A DNA stretch of 11,554 bases, from contig DGPZ01000147.1 in assembly GCA_002390675.1 (NCBI GenBank), positions 1-11,554 of the forward strand. Direction: 5' to 3'. Made by a program: the position numbers and the translations under genes. A model generated the notes under the pieces. It saw only the letters and a program-made list of their open reading frames with translations, had not been told where the DNA came from and did not search any database. This stretch comes from Deltaproteobacteria bacterium UBA4427. GTDB lineage: Bacteria; Myxococcota_A; UBA9160; UBA4427. Positions 1 to 6,888 of this stretch are shown here, piece by piece (the stretch's first letter is position 1; every line of letters begins with the position of its first letter).

Positions 1-125
1 GTGCCGGGTTCGGGCACCGGAACCAACGTCCAGCCTGCGGCGACGGGATCGAAGCCGGTGCCGGTGAAGTCGGTGTTGAAGCGGTCGAACAAACAAGAGC
101 GCGACGGATACGTCGAGAGCGCGAG
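1..125 (-). pseudogene. PEP-CTERM protein fragment (C-terminal sorting signal, runs off left edge)
   Basis: Read on the minus strand, this frame ends at the window edge in RFNTDFTGTGFDPVAAG, then WTLVPVPEPGT. VPEPGT is the hallmark of PEP-CTERM signals, which target exported proteins to exosortase in Gram-negative bacteria. The membrane helix and basic tail that should follow would lie outside the window. The frame is closed upstream by a TGA at 128-126 and has no ATG; only a TTG at 92-90 could start it. The N-terminal part of the protein is therefore missing, or sits in another frame after a frameshift. The two other minus frames upstream show no recognisable domain. The fragment lies 109 nt downstream of the TPR-like gene on the same strand. 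Motif recognition is good, but that this is a real or formerly real gene is an inference. Confidence 0.42.
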
Positions 126-234
126 TCATGACGGGCTGGATCCCTAGGCCGTGCTGATCCTTGAAACAGCGGTCACGACCCGTCTCTGACGAATCGGCGA
201 TGTTGTGCCCCTCGATGAATTGGAGGAGCGTGGA

Positions 235-624
235 TCAGAGGCCAAACCGAGGGTCGGGGTTTCTCGAGTGCGGGAAGTGCTTGCGCCACAAGTCTGCCAC
301 TCGATCGATCTCCTCTCGAGACTCGCCCAGATAGATCAGCAGCGACGCATAGGTGTGGAGGAAACTCTCGTCAGTGTAGAAGTGCGCGGCCAAAGCCTCT
401 TCAAAAAGCCGCCGTGCTTCCTGATAATCTTGGTTTCGCGCGGCTTCGAGACCCCGGTTATAAATGTGCTGTGGAAGTTTCGGATAGCGGGCGGCCACGA
501 CCTGGGAGGCTTCGACTTGCGCTCTGACTAAATCTTCGGGGGATTGTATGAACTCTCGGCTGAACGACAGCGCAGCAGCTCCATAAACAACAACCAGAAT
601 CCGGTAGTACTTCCAGCGATGCAT
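235..624 (-). CDS. Small membrane-anchored TPR-like protein
   Basis: A 129-residue protein of unknown specific function. Residues 8-20 are hydrophobic (ILVVVYGAAALS) after a basic start, giving one signal anchor or an uncleaved signal peptide, with the rest probably periplasmic. Residues 52-118 form helix pairs with TPR character: YNRGLEAARNQDYQEARRLF, then FLHTYASLLIYLG, then a helix containing RVADLWRKHFP. Such repeats usually mediate protein-protein contacts. The start is the ATG at 624-622, only 3 nt after the stop of the polytopic membrane protein gene (630-628), so the two are almost certainly co-transcribed and probably translationally coupled. The obvious inference is that this is a partner of that membrane protein. 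The TPR assignment rests on pattern only and may cover one and a half to two repeats. Confidence 0.8.
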   Translation of the reverse strand: MHRWKYYRILVVVYGAAALSFSREFIQSPEDLVRAQVEASQVVAARYPKLPQHIYNRGLEAARNQDYQEARRLFEEALAAHFYTDESFLHTYASLLIYLGESREEIDRVADLWRKHFPHSRNPDPRFGL

Positions 625-627
625 CCG

Positions 628-1707
628 CTACAGCCCCGCCTGAACGTTTTCATCGCGGACTTTCCAGATGAACGAGTCCACAAAATAGTGAAGCAGCGGG
701 GCGCCCGTGATCAGCAGAGCAGCGAATAGCTCGTGGGCTTGGCTAAGCGTGTAGCCGGGTTTCCCCAACTCGGGAATCGGGCTCGCATACTGAGTTGCGA
801 AATCAATGGCACCAAACCCGAATGCCGCCAGTGGCTGGTTCGTGATCAGCTGAAAAAGGACCGAGTAGAAGAGGCACGTGGCTAAGAAGGCGATGATATG
901 GTGAGGCTGAACTAGCCAGGAGGTGACTGACTTCTGTGTTCCGCCCTTTCTTCGCAGAGAGGAATGCACGATCACGATATATTGGACGCCGTGCATGATT
1001 GCATGAGAGATCGTCGCCACGAGAGCCGATTGCGTCCACCACGCCGTGGCATACCAAAGGAAGTAGCTGGCGCCTATGAAAAGGTACTTGGTTGGATTGA
1101 CCGCGTAGCCGTGACGAATCGTCCATGCGAGATGGATGACGTAGGCCACGAGGAAGAGTCCGACGAGCGTCGAGCTGACCGTCTGAAGGGTAAAAATGCT
1201 CACCGCACTGATCGGCAATCCGAATCGATAGAGTTCGCGAATCCAGAAGTCGGAATAGAGGGGTGAAACGATCATTAAATTTGCATACAAGATCCAATTT
1301 AATAAAAGGTCGAACCAAGCTGTAGACGGCGCTCCTGACTGGGCCTTGTAGTCATAGATTCGAGCGAATCCGTACTGCTGCATGATGCTGTGCTGGTGAT
1401 CCCACGTCCAGACCAACAACAACAAGCTCATCGGTGCCCACGTTATTCCGACTAAAGTCACGAGTGCGATTGCTACGGGGCCTAATGTTAGTGGAGCGCG
1501 CCAATGTTTTAAATCTTCCCGCACACCATACGCGCGCAGCCAGCTGGCGAAATGGTGGGGGGCGGTCAGCAGTAGGCTGAATGACACGACGGCGATGGCG
1601 GAGAGCCATCGCTGACTGGCCAAGCCAATAGCTACCGCTGCAAATGGCAGGGCGATGAACCATACCCAGTCGTCACGTCGGTTCAGGATGTAGCCAGTAC
1701 GGAACAT
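628..1707 (-). CDS. Polytopic inner-membrane protein with conserved-looking histidine motifs, function unknown
   Basis: A 359-residue integral membrane protein with about nine to ten hydrophobic stretches (roughly 13-30, 36-50, 72-100, 131-148, 165-195, 206-224, 228-248, 268-288 and 322-343). Histidines cluster near helix ends: PHHFASW (50-56), WDHQHSIMQQYG (102-113), HAIMHGVQY (235-243), QPHH (267-270) and HYFVDSFIW (340-348). Spaced His pairs of this kind occur in membrane di-iron or metal enzymes and in Brp/Blh-type carotenoid dioxygenases, but I cannot assign it to a named family. The start is the ATG at 1707-1705, preceded by a purine-rich AGGGGG about 4 nt upstream. It is the first gene of a minus-strand operon with the TPR-like gene, 3 nt apart. 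A transporter or a structural membrane protein are alternatives to an enzyme. Confidence 0.85.
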   Translation of the reverse strand: MFRTGYILNRRDDWVWFIALPFAAVAIGLASQRWLSAIAVVSFSLLLTAPHHFASWLRAYGVREDLKHWRAPLTLGPVAIALVTLVGITWAPMSLLLLVWTWDHQHSIMQQYGFARIYDYKAQSGAPSTAWFDLLLNWILYANLMIVSPLYSDFWIRELYRFGLPISAVSIFTLQTVSSTLVGLFLVAYVIHLAWTIRHGYAVNPTKYLFIGASYFLWYATAWWTQSALVATISHAIMHGVQYIVIVHSSLRRKGGTQKSVTSWLVQPHHIIAFLATCLFYSVLFQLITNQPLAAFGFGAIDFATQYASPIPELGKPGYTLSQAHELFAALLITGAPLLHYFVDSFIWKVRDENVQAGL

Positions 1708-1806
1708 GAATCCCCCTGGTCATTAGGAAGCGATTTGCCACATAGCCAACGCTACCCGCACTTCCGACACTAGTCGTTTTGTTATTCGGTTGTCGAGAGA
1801 AAATCG

Positions 1807-1829
1807 CCTGTCTTTTCCCGAAAGACGGG
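1807..1829 (+). other. 9-bp hairpin in the intergenic region
   Basis: CCTGTCTTT (1807-1815) pairs with AAAGACGGG (1821-1829) around the loop TCCCG, with one G-T pair. It is followed by GGAAAGC and then GCCCGGC. There is no T-run after it on the plus strand, so it is not a canonical terminator there. It may be part of a structured leader RNA or a protein-binding dyad; the strand of action is unknown. Confidence 0.4.
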
Positions 1830-2047
1830 GGAAAGCTTGCCCGGCTTCCTCAGTTCCCAGGCTGTTTAGGGGCCCAAGCGTCAAGCACTGCTCGACTAAT
1901 ACTCTGGACACGTCCGGACTGGAGCTGAGCCGGGCCGCAGGCGGCTTAGGCAGGGTAGGTATGCATTCTCTGCGAATGACCGGGGAGTGTGCCCTCTCGC
2001 TCGTCGGCTTGACTGCTCGACCTTGAGTGATTGGGAATTTGCTAGGC

Positions 2048-2066
2048 TGCCTGCCTCATTCAGGCA
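2048..2066. repeat. Inverted repeat TGCCTG-N7-CAGGCA
   Basis: A perfect 6-bp inverted repeat with a 7-nt spacer, about 100 nt upstream of the decayed recombinase. It could be a hairpin, an operator half-site pair or a leftover recombination-site arm. The sequence does not distinguish these. Confidence 0.35.
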
Positions 2067-2163
2067 AGTGCAGATATGCGCCTAACATACTAATCCATAT
2101 AAGGTTTCGCCTCGATGTCGGCATCCGCCCGCACTTAGACGCCAACCCTTGAGACGCTGTCTA

Positions 2164-2690
2164 GTGCCCTACCGTCCCAAAATCGAAGGCCCAAACATTC
2201 TCACGCCGGACGAGCTTCGCGCCGTACTCGAAGCCACAGGCAAGCCTCGCAAAGACGACACCTGAGTCGATGGGACTTTCGCCGCGCTCATTCACATTCT
2301 GGCCAACACCGGGGTGCGAATAGGTGAAGCCCTCGCGTTGTCCTGGGGAAACATCGATCTCGAAGGAGCGGAGGTTCACATCCGAAAGACGCTCACCCAA
2401 GTCAAAGGCGAACGGCCCAAGCGGACCGCGCCCAAGACCTCGTCCGCGATACGAACCATTCCGCTTAAAGCAGGCACAGTCGCTCGCCTTAAAGTGCTGC
2501 GCAGCACACTAGGAGCGATTCCTGATAACACCGCGCCCGTATTCATCTCAAAACGTGCCGGGCCGCTGCACGCACCGAATTTGGATTCGCGGTCCTCAGA
2601 CCTGCTCCTCGCCCAGGCCAGCGAATCCCCCGGCACATGATCTCCATGCGAGATTTTGCCGAAGCTTAGCGAAGGGACACCGCGCCACGC
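2164..2690 (+). pseudogene. Decayed tyrosine recombinase / phage-type integrase
   Basis: The plus-strand frame from about 2164 reads KIEGPNILTPDELRAVLEA, has an in-frame TGA at 2263-2265, then continues with ALIHILANTGVRIGEALALS and WGNIDLEGAEVHIRKTL. This is the catalytic-domain start of tyrosine recombinases: the box I arginine lies in TGVRIGE, and the beta-sheet with the conserved Lys region (SSAIRTIPL) follows. The frame stops at 2638-2640. The expected C-terminal HxxR box appears one frame over at 2636 as HDLHARFCRSLAKG, where HDLRH would be usual, so the second catalytic arginine appears lost or displaced. No clear LGH or catalytic-tyrosine motif follows. One nonsense codon, one frameshift and a degraded C-terminus make this inactive. 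The N-terminal core-binding domain is absent. No other phage or island genes are visible nearby. Confidence 0.75.
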
Positions 2691-2794
2691 GGTTCCGCCT
2701 CCGGCAATATGAACATCGTCGGCATCCCCGGCGCGATCCAGATGAGCTGAGTGATTCAAAGGAGCCCTCTTCGTCAATTCCCTATGATCGCGTC

Positions 2795-4051
2795 ATGCCC
2801 AAAATTCGATGCTCTAAGCACAATCTCCTCCGCCCGCTCCATTCTAAATGCTTGGTCCTCGCGCTCGGCTTCGCCGCGTCCTTCTCGCTTGCATGCGCCA
2901 GCCTAACGCCGACAGACGACGACCTTCACTTCTCCTCGATCGTGGTCGATGGACATTCCGACACGACGCCGCGCTTCGCAGACGCCGATTGGAATTTCGG
3001 CGAGCGGCACTCGGATGCAGACGGAGACATGGACCTGCCACGTATTCGAGAAGGCGGTCTCGATGTACAGTTCTGGTCGGTTTATACGGGAAAGCTTGAT
3101 GCGCCGGGAGACGGGCTCCGGATCGCACTCGAGCGCATCGATGCCGTTCATGAAATGGCAGCCCGATTCCCGGAGGACGTAGTCGTCGCGCATAACGTGA
3201 GCGAGATTCGCGAGGCCGTTTCCGAGGGCAAGCTCGTGAGTCTCATGGGGATCGAGGGCGGTCATATCATCGAACAGAGCCTCCCCGCTCTGCGAAACTT
3301 CTATCGCCTCGGCGTTCGCTACATGACGCTCACACATTCGTTTAACACGCGATGGGCCGATTCCTCAGGCACCACGACGATTCCCGAGCCGGAACACTTT
3401 GGACTCACCGACTTCGGCCGCGAAATCGTGCGCGAGATGAATCGCCTCGGCATGCTCGTCGACATCTCCCACGTTTCCGACGAGACCTTCTTCGACGCGC
3501 TTGAAACGAGTGCCGCCCCAGTCATCGCCTCCCATTCCTCGACCCGCGCGATCGCCGACCATCCGCGCAACATGAGCAACGAGATGCTGCGCGCGCTCGG
3601 CGAGAACGGCGGCGTCGTCATGATCAACTTCTACCCTGCCTATATAGACGAAGCAGCGAGTGTCGCGACTCGAGCCTACTTCGCTAAACATGGACCGCGG
3701 CTCGCTGAGCTGCGCAAAGAAGCCGAGGGCGACCCAAAACGAAGAGCGGTGCTCTTCCGAAAATACACCCAAGAGTTCCCCGTCCCACAGACATCCCTCG
3801 ACGTACTACTCGACCATTTCGATCACGCGATCGCGACCGCGGGCCCCAAGCATGTAGGTCTCGGCGCGGATTGGGACGGCGTCGCGAGCATGCCTGTCGG
3901 CATGGAAGACGTCAGCCGACTGCCCGCTTTGACCGAGGGGCTCCTCGCTCGCGGTCATTCGCCGGAGACGATCCGTGGCGTGCTAGGCGAGAACGTTCTT
4001 CGCGTGCTCGAACGCGCAGAAGTCGTCTCCCGCGAAATGCGTGCTCGTTAG
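2795..4051 (+). CDS. Membrane dipeptidase, peptidase family M19 (exported, possibly a lipoprotein)
   Basis: A zinc-dependent dipeptidase of 418 residues, a usual length for family M19 (renal dipeptidase type). Members hydrolyse dipeptides, often with D- or unusual residues. Expected ligands are in place: HSD (H54, D56), bridging Glu in IEGGH (E154), H226 in DISHVS and H247 in ASHSS. Substrate residues also match: H181 in TLTHSF, R258 in HPRN and D359 in GADWDG. The N-terminus is basic, then hydrophobic (20-33), ending in FSLAC (C34). That suggests a lipoprotein, although the -3 residue is Ser instead of the usual Leu; cleavage by signal peptidase I after ACA is the alternative. The ATG at 2795 is chosen because the frame further upstream overlaps the decayed recombinase. 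The MOSC gene follows after 51 nt on the same strand, so an operon is plausible. Confidence 0.93.
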   Translation: MPKIRCSKHNLLRPLHSKCLVLALGFAASFSLACASLTPTDDDLHFSSIVVDGHSDTTPRFADADWNFGERHSDADGDMDLPRIREGGLDVQFWSVYTGKLDAPGDGLRIALERIDAVHEMAARFPEDVVVAHNVSEIREAVSEGKLVSLMGIEGGHIIEQSLPALRNFYRLGVRYMTLTHSFNTRWADSSGTTTIPEPEHFGLTDFGREIVREMNRLGMLVDISHVSDETFFDALETSAAPVIASHSSTRAIADHPRNMSNEMLRALGENGGVVMINFYPAYIDEAASVATRAYFAKHGPRLAELRKEAEGDPKRRAVLFRKYTQEFPVPQTSLDVLLDHFDHAIATAGPKHVGLGADWDGVASMPVGMEDVSRLPALTEGLLARGHSPETIRGVLGENVLRVLERAEVVSREMRAR

Positions 4052-4102
4052 TTTGTGAGGAGTAACAGCGAAAATCACGGCGACGGCGGACTGGAGCCAG
4101 GC

Positions 4103-4585
4103 GTGAAAGAAGATACGACGGACACGATCGTCGTCGTATCGATCCATCTCGCCAAGGCCTCGCGCCTGCCTATGCGTGCGATCGATCGCGGCGAGGCGGA
4201 GACGGGGGTTGGCCTCGTAGGTGACCGCTATCACGGGACCCGACATAGACATGTCACGGTACAGTCCCTCGAGGAGCTTCGTATCGCGGAAGAAAAACAT
4301 GGGCGCGCGATCGACCCAGGCCTGACTCGGCGAAACGTCACAATCTCAGCAGGCGCACTCGATCGAAAGCCCGGCGCGCGGATCTTGATTGGAGCCACCA
4401 TCGAACTGGAAGTTGTGCGAGATGCTGCGCCATGCAAATTGCTGGAAGACACGCTGGGGCGGGATGCGCGGCTTGCGCTCTCACGACGCGCAGGGGTCAT
4501 CTGCCGAATTTTGCAGGGCGGGACGATTGCGACGGGAGATGACGTCACGTTGATTCCTAGAAAGAATACACCCACCGAATCCTAG
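4103..4585 (+). CDS. MOSC-domain protein
   Basis: A 160-residue stand-alone MOSC domain (molybdenum cofactor sulfurase C-terminal type). Such domains bind molybdenum cofactor or carry sulfur on a conserved cysteine; many small bacterial members have no assigned substrate. The sequence shows GLVGDRYHG (37-45), RRNVTIS (76-82), the conserved Cys in APCKLLE (C111) and GVICRILQGG (131-140), all in the expected order. It has no signal peptide and is probably cytoplasmic. The GTG at 4103 is preferred because GGAG lies 7 nt upstream and the domain begins soon after. A GTG at 4055 in the same frame would add 16 residues but lacks a visible ribosome-binding site. It follows the dipeptidase by 51 nt (3 nt if the earlier start is used) and precedes the TonB receptor by 175 nt. 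No molybdenum enzyme lies nearby, so its partner is unknown. Confidence 0.88.
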   Translation: MKEDTTDTIVVVSIHLAKASRLPMRAIDRGEAETGVGLVGDRYHGTRHRHVTVQSLEELRIAEEKHGRAIDPGLTRRNVTISAGALDRKPGARILIGATIELEVVRDAAPCKLLEDTLGRDARLALSRRAGVICRILQGGTIATGDDVTLIPRKNTPTES

Positions 4586-4731
4586 ACGGCTGGTCCTCTC
4601 CGCCACTATCACCACCATGCCGCTCAGATCGCGGTAACGTTGGCGCCCGCGGCTCACCCGGACGAGTTCCGAGCCACGCCCGCACAACCACGCCCAAGCT
4701 ACGAAGCACCACACAGGGCCACACCGCTCCG

Positions 4732-4761
4732 TGTGATGCCGCGCCGCGTAGCCCCATCACA
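4732..4761 (+). promoter_or_regulatory. Dyad/hairpin overlapping the first ATG of the TonB receptor gene
   Basis: TGTGATG (4732-4738) and CATCACA (4755-4761) form a perfect 7-bp inverted repeat with a 16-nt spacer. It extends by G-T and C-G pairs to 4730-4763. As RNA it would be a 9-bp stem containing the ATG at 4761-4763. It could sequester that start or act as an operator. The arms resemble a CRP half-site, but the spacing (TGTGA-N20-TCACA) is not that of CRP. Confidence 0.4.
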
Positions 4762-6782
4762 TGCAATCGGAGATTCTCTTGCGCCCCGACGTTTTATGCT
4801 CCCGCCGCCACCGTGGATACGCGTTCGCCATCCTCGCCGCATCCTTCCTCGCAATCGCAACCGGCGCTTCGGCAGATGACAAGCTCCTTCAACCCGATCC
4901 GGAAGAGATGGTCGTCACGGGCTCCTACGAAGCCCGAAGCCCCGCAACAATCGCGCAGTCGGTTACGCGCCTCGAAGGTGACGCGCTCGATCATTCGATC
5001 AGTCTCTCGCTCGACGATGCGCTTCGCTTCGTTCCCGGCCTTCAAGTCACTCGGCAAGGCGGACGCGGCGGACGAACGGAACTCTATCTGCGTGGCCTCG
5101 ACCCGAATCATGTCGTCGTCATGATCGATGGCGTTCGGTTGAATGATCCGACTAACTCACGGGGCGGATCCTTCGATCCAACCACCCTCGCGCTCCTAGA
5201 CATCGAACGGGTTGAAATCATCCGCGGACCGCTCTCGGCAATCTACGGTTCCGATGCGCTGGCGGGCGCAATTAACATCATCACACGTAGCTCTGCTCCG
5301 GGTGACGCCCCCGAAGCAAGCGTCCGAATCCGTGGCGGACGCTTCCACGAAGGCAGTGCCATCGCACAAGGTCGGGGACGGCTTGGAGAGCATATTGGCC
5401 TAAGCCTTGGTGCGGCCCTTGAGACCTATCGTGATCCAAATTCCGATGGCGGCTTCGACGGGGCAAACCTAAAAGCGAAGCTCACAAGCAACCTTCCCGG
5501 AGACATCGACCTTCAAGCGTTCACGCGCCTTCACCACAGCAGCTCACGGGGCTTCCCCGACTCAAGCGGCGGCTCCGAGCTCGCCGTCCTGCCCGGCATG
5601 GAAGATCGAAACGTTCGTGAATGGCTGATCGGCGCGGTTGCCCGTAAGGACTTCGAGGACACAGGCTCCATAGAACTGCGCGCCAGTCGCAATAGTCGGC
5701 GGGAATCCCTCGACTCACCCGGCGTCGACCGAGTACCGCCGCTCGACCCCCTCGGCGAGGGCGACATCCCGGTCACGCGGAGCGGCGACGAATACGAGCG
5801 CTGGGAACTCTCCGCGCTCGGTCACTACAAAGCCCCTACGCTTAACGTTGGCGGCACCTCGCACCAGACGAGCCTCACAGTTGGCACCAATGTCGTGTGG
5901 GAAGATGGAGAGAGCGACATCAATGTGTTGCTCGATTTCGGCGGCGGCCCCTCCTTCATACGACAGCCCTATTTCGACACGCGGCGAACGGTCGGGGTCT
6001 TCGGCGAAGTCGAACACACAATCGCCGAAGCCATCACGCTATCAGCAAGCCTCCGACAAGACTTTGTGCACCAGGAGAAGGATCGACTCTCTCCCGCAGC
6101 CGGCATCTCGGTCGCTATTCCTAAAACGACTCTCGTGCTCTTCGGAAACTACGGTGAAGGCTTCAAGCTCCCGTCTTTCTACGCATTACAGCGACCGTTC
6201 ATAGGCGACCCCAACTTGTTAACGGAAACGAGTCGAGGCTGGGAAGTCGGGCTGCGTGCACGCGCGCTTGACGACCGGATCGGCGTTCAGCTCAGCTATT
6301 TCGATTTGCGTGTCAAAAACTTGATCGACTTCGACTCTTCGATCCCCCTGCTTGTGAATCGGGGGCGACTCGTTTCCCAAGGTGTAGAGCTGGAACTGAA
6401 TTGGATTGTTTCTGACAAGCTCTCCCTGCGCAGCGGCGGCACATGGAATCTCACAGACTTCCAAGGCAGCAGCGCCATGCCCACGAATCGCCCAAAGTGG
6501 CGAGGCTTCGCGGAGCTTGTGGCGCGACCGATCGAGCCTCTTGAAATCACGCTTCGCGCTCTGGCCGTAGCATCCATCAAGGCGACGTCCTTTCTAACGG
6601 GAGCCGAGGTCAGAACTCTGAACGGGTATGAACGATTAGACCTTGGAGCGCGCTGGTTATTCAATGAGCGGCTCGACATCTTCGTCGAACTTCAAAACCT
6701 CACGAACACCACGCCCCGTGAAGCGATCGGCTTCGAGTCCCCAGGCATTTCGGCTCGTGCGGGTATTACTCTGCGCCTGTAG
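4761..6782 (+). CDS. TonB-dependent outer-membrane receptor
   Basis: A 673-residue outer-membrane active-transport receptor, the usual length for the BtuB/FepA-like group. The signal peptide spans roughly residues 1-38, with a hydrophobic core AFAILAASFLAIATG and a likely cut after ASA. A TonB box EEMVVTGS lies at 48-55. The plug domain shows DALRFVPGLQVT, LRGLDPNHVVVMIDGVRLND, VEIIRGP (151-157) and YGSDALAGAINIITR (162-176). The rest is a 22-strand-type barrel, with TonB-receptor C-terminal features (VELQNLTNT) and a last strand ending TLRL, where Phe is more usual. The ligand cannot be read from the sequence, and no cobalamin riboswitch is visible upstream. Start choice is uncertain. The ATG at 4761 has no good ribosome-binding site and sits in a hairpin arm, while a TTG at 4779 in frame has GGAG 6 nt upstream and keeps the signal peptide intact. 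Confidence 0.93.
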   Translation: MQSEILLRPDVLCSRRHRGYAFAILAASFLAIATGASADDKLLQPDPEEMVVTGSYEARSPATIAQSVTRLEGDALDHSISLSLDDALRFVPGLQVTRQGGRGGRTELYLRGLDPNHVVVMIDGVRLNDPTNSRGGSFDPTTLALLDIERVEIIRGPLSAIYGSDALAGAINIITRSSAPGDAPEASVRIRGGRFHEGSAIAQGRGRLGEHIGLSLGAALETYRDPNSDGGFDGANLKAKLTSNLPGDIDLQAFTRLHHSSSRGFPDSSGGSELAVLPGMEDRNVREWLIGAVARKDFEDTGSIELRASRNSRRESLDSPGVDRVPPLDPLGEGDIPVTRSGDEYERWELSALGHYKAPTLNVGGTSHQTSLTVGTNVVWEDGESDINVLLDFGGGPSFIRQPYFDTRRTVGVFGEVEHTIAEAITLSASLRQDFVHQEKDRLSPAAGISVAIPKTTLVLFGNYGEGFKLPSFYALQRPFIGDPNLLTETSRGWEVGLRARALDDRIGVQLSYFDLRVKNLIDFDSSIPLLVNRGRLVSQGVELELNWIVSDKLSLRSGGTWNLTDFQGSSAMPTNRPKWRGFAELVARPIEPLEITLRALAVASIKATSFLTGAEVRTLNGYERLDLGARWLFNERLDIFVELQNLTNTTPREAIGFESPGISARAGITLRL

Positions 6783-6888
6783 ACGTCCGGGACGACCGTC
6801 TCCCCCAAATGCTGAGGTCAAAAGGGAGCAAGGCACACCGCTTCCGATTCGCATATCGTTCGCACGTTGATCACATGGAGCGCACAAC

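Larger units (their letters stand above)
1708..2163. other. Non-coding stretch of 456 nt with two hairpins
   Basis: No convincing gene on either strand. Short open frames exist on both strands but lack domains and ribosome-binding sites. The stretch holds a 9-bp hairpin (1807-1829) and a 6-bp hairpin (2048-2066). It should include the promoter of the minus-strand membrane/TPR operon, which starts at 1707, and the former upstream region of the decayed recombinase. An AT-richer segment around 2086-2104 (TACTAATCCATATAAGG) is the best promoter-like patch on the plus strand, but no clear -35/-10 pair is visible. Confidence 0.5.

Noticed and set aside
1..147. Plus-strand open frame entering from the left edge and ending at 147
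   Set aside because: It is antisense to the PEP-CTERM-like frame, has no domain and looks like low-complexity shadow coding.
1700..2160. c-di-GMP-I (GEMM) riboswitch
   Set aside because: Only the stem followed by GGAAAGC resembles it. The conserved upstream segment, GNRA loop and second-stem sequences are not matched.
2555..2794. N-terminal extension of the M19 dipeptidase
   Set aside because: That stretch is the displaced C-terminal frame of the decayed recombinase. The signal peptide begins at the ATG at 2795.
4586..4760. Cobalamin riboswitch before the TonB receptor
   Set aside because: No B12-box-like GCCACTG or other conserved cobalamin-leader segments are present on the plus strand.
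6781..6801. Terminator after the TonB receptor
   Set aside because: Only a 5-bp AGACG/CGTCT stem with an 11-nt loop and no T-run, too weak to call.
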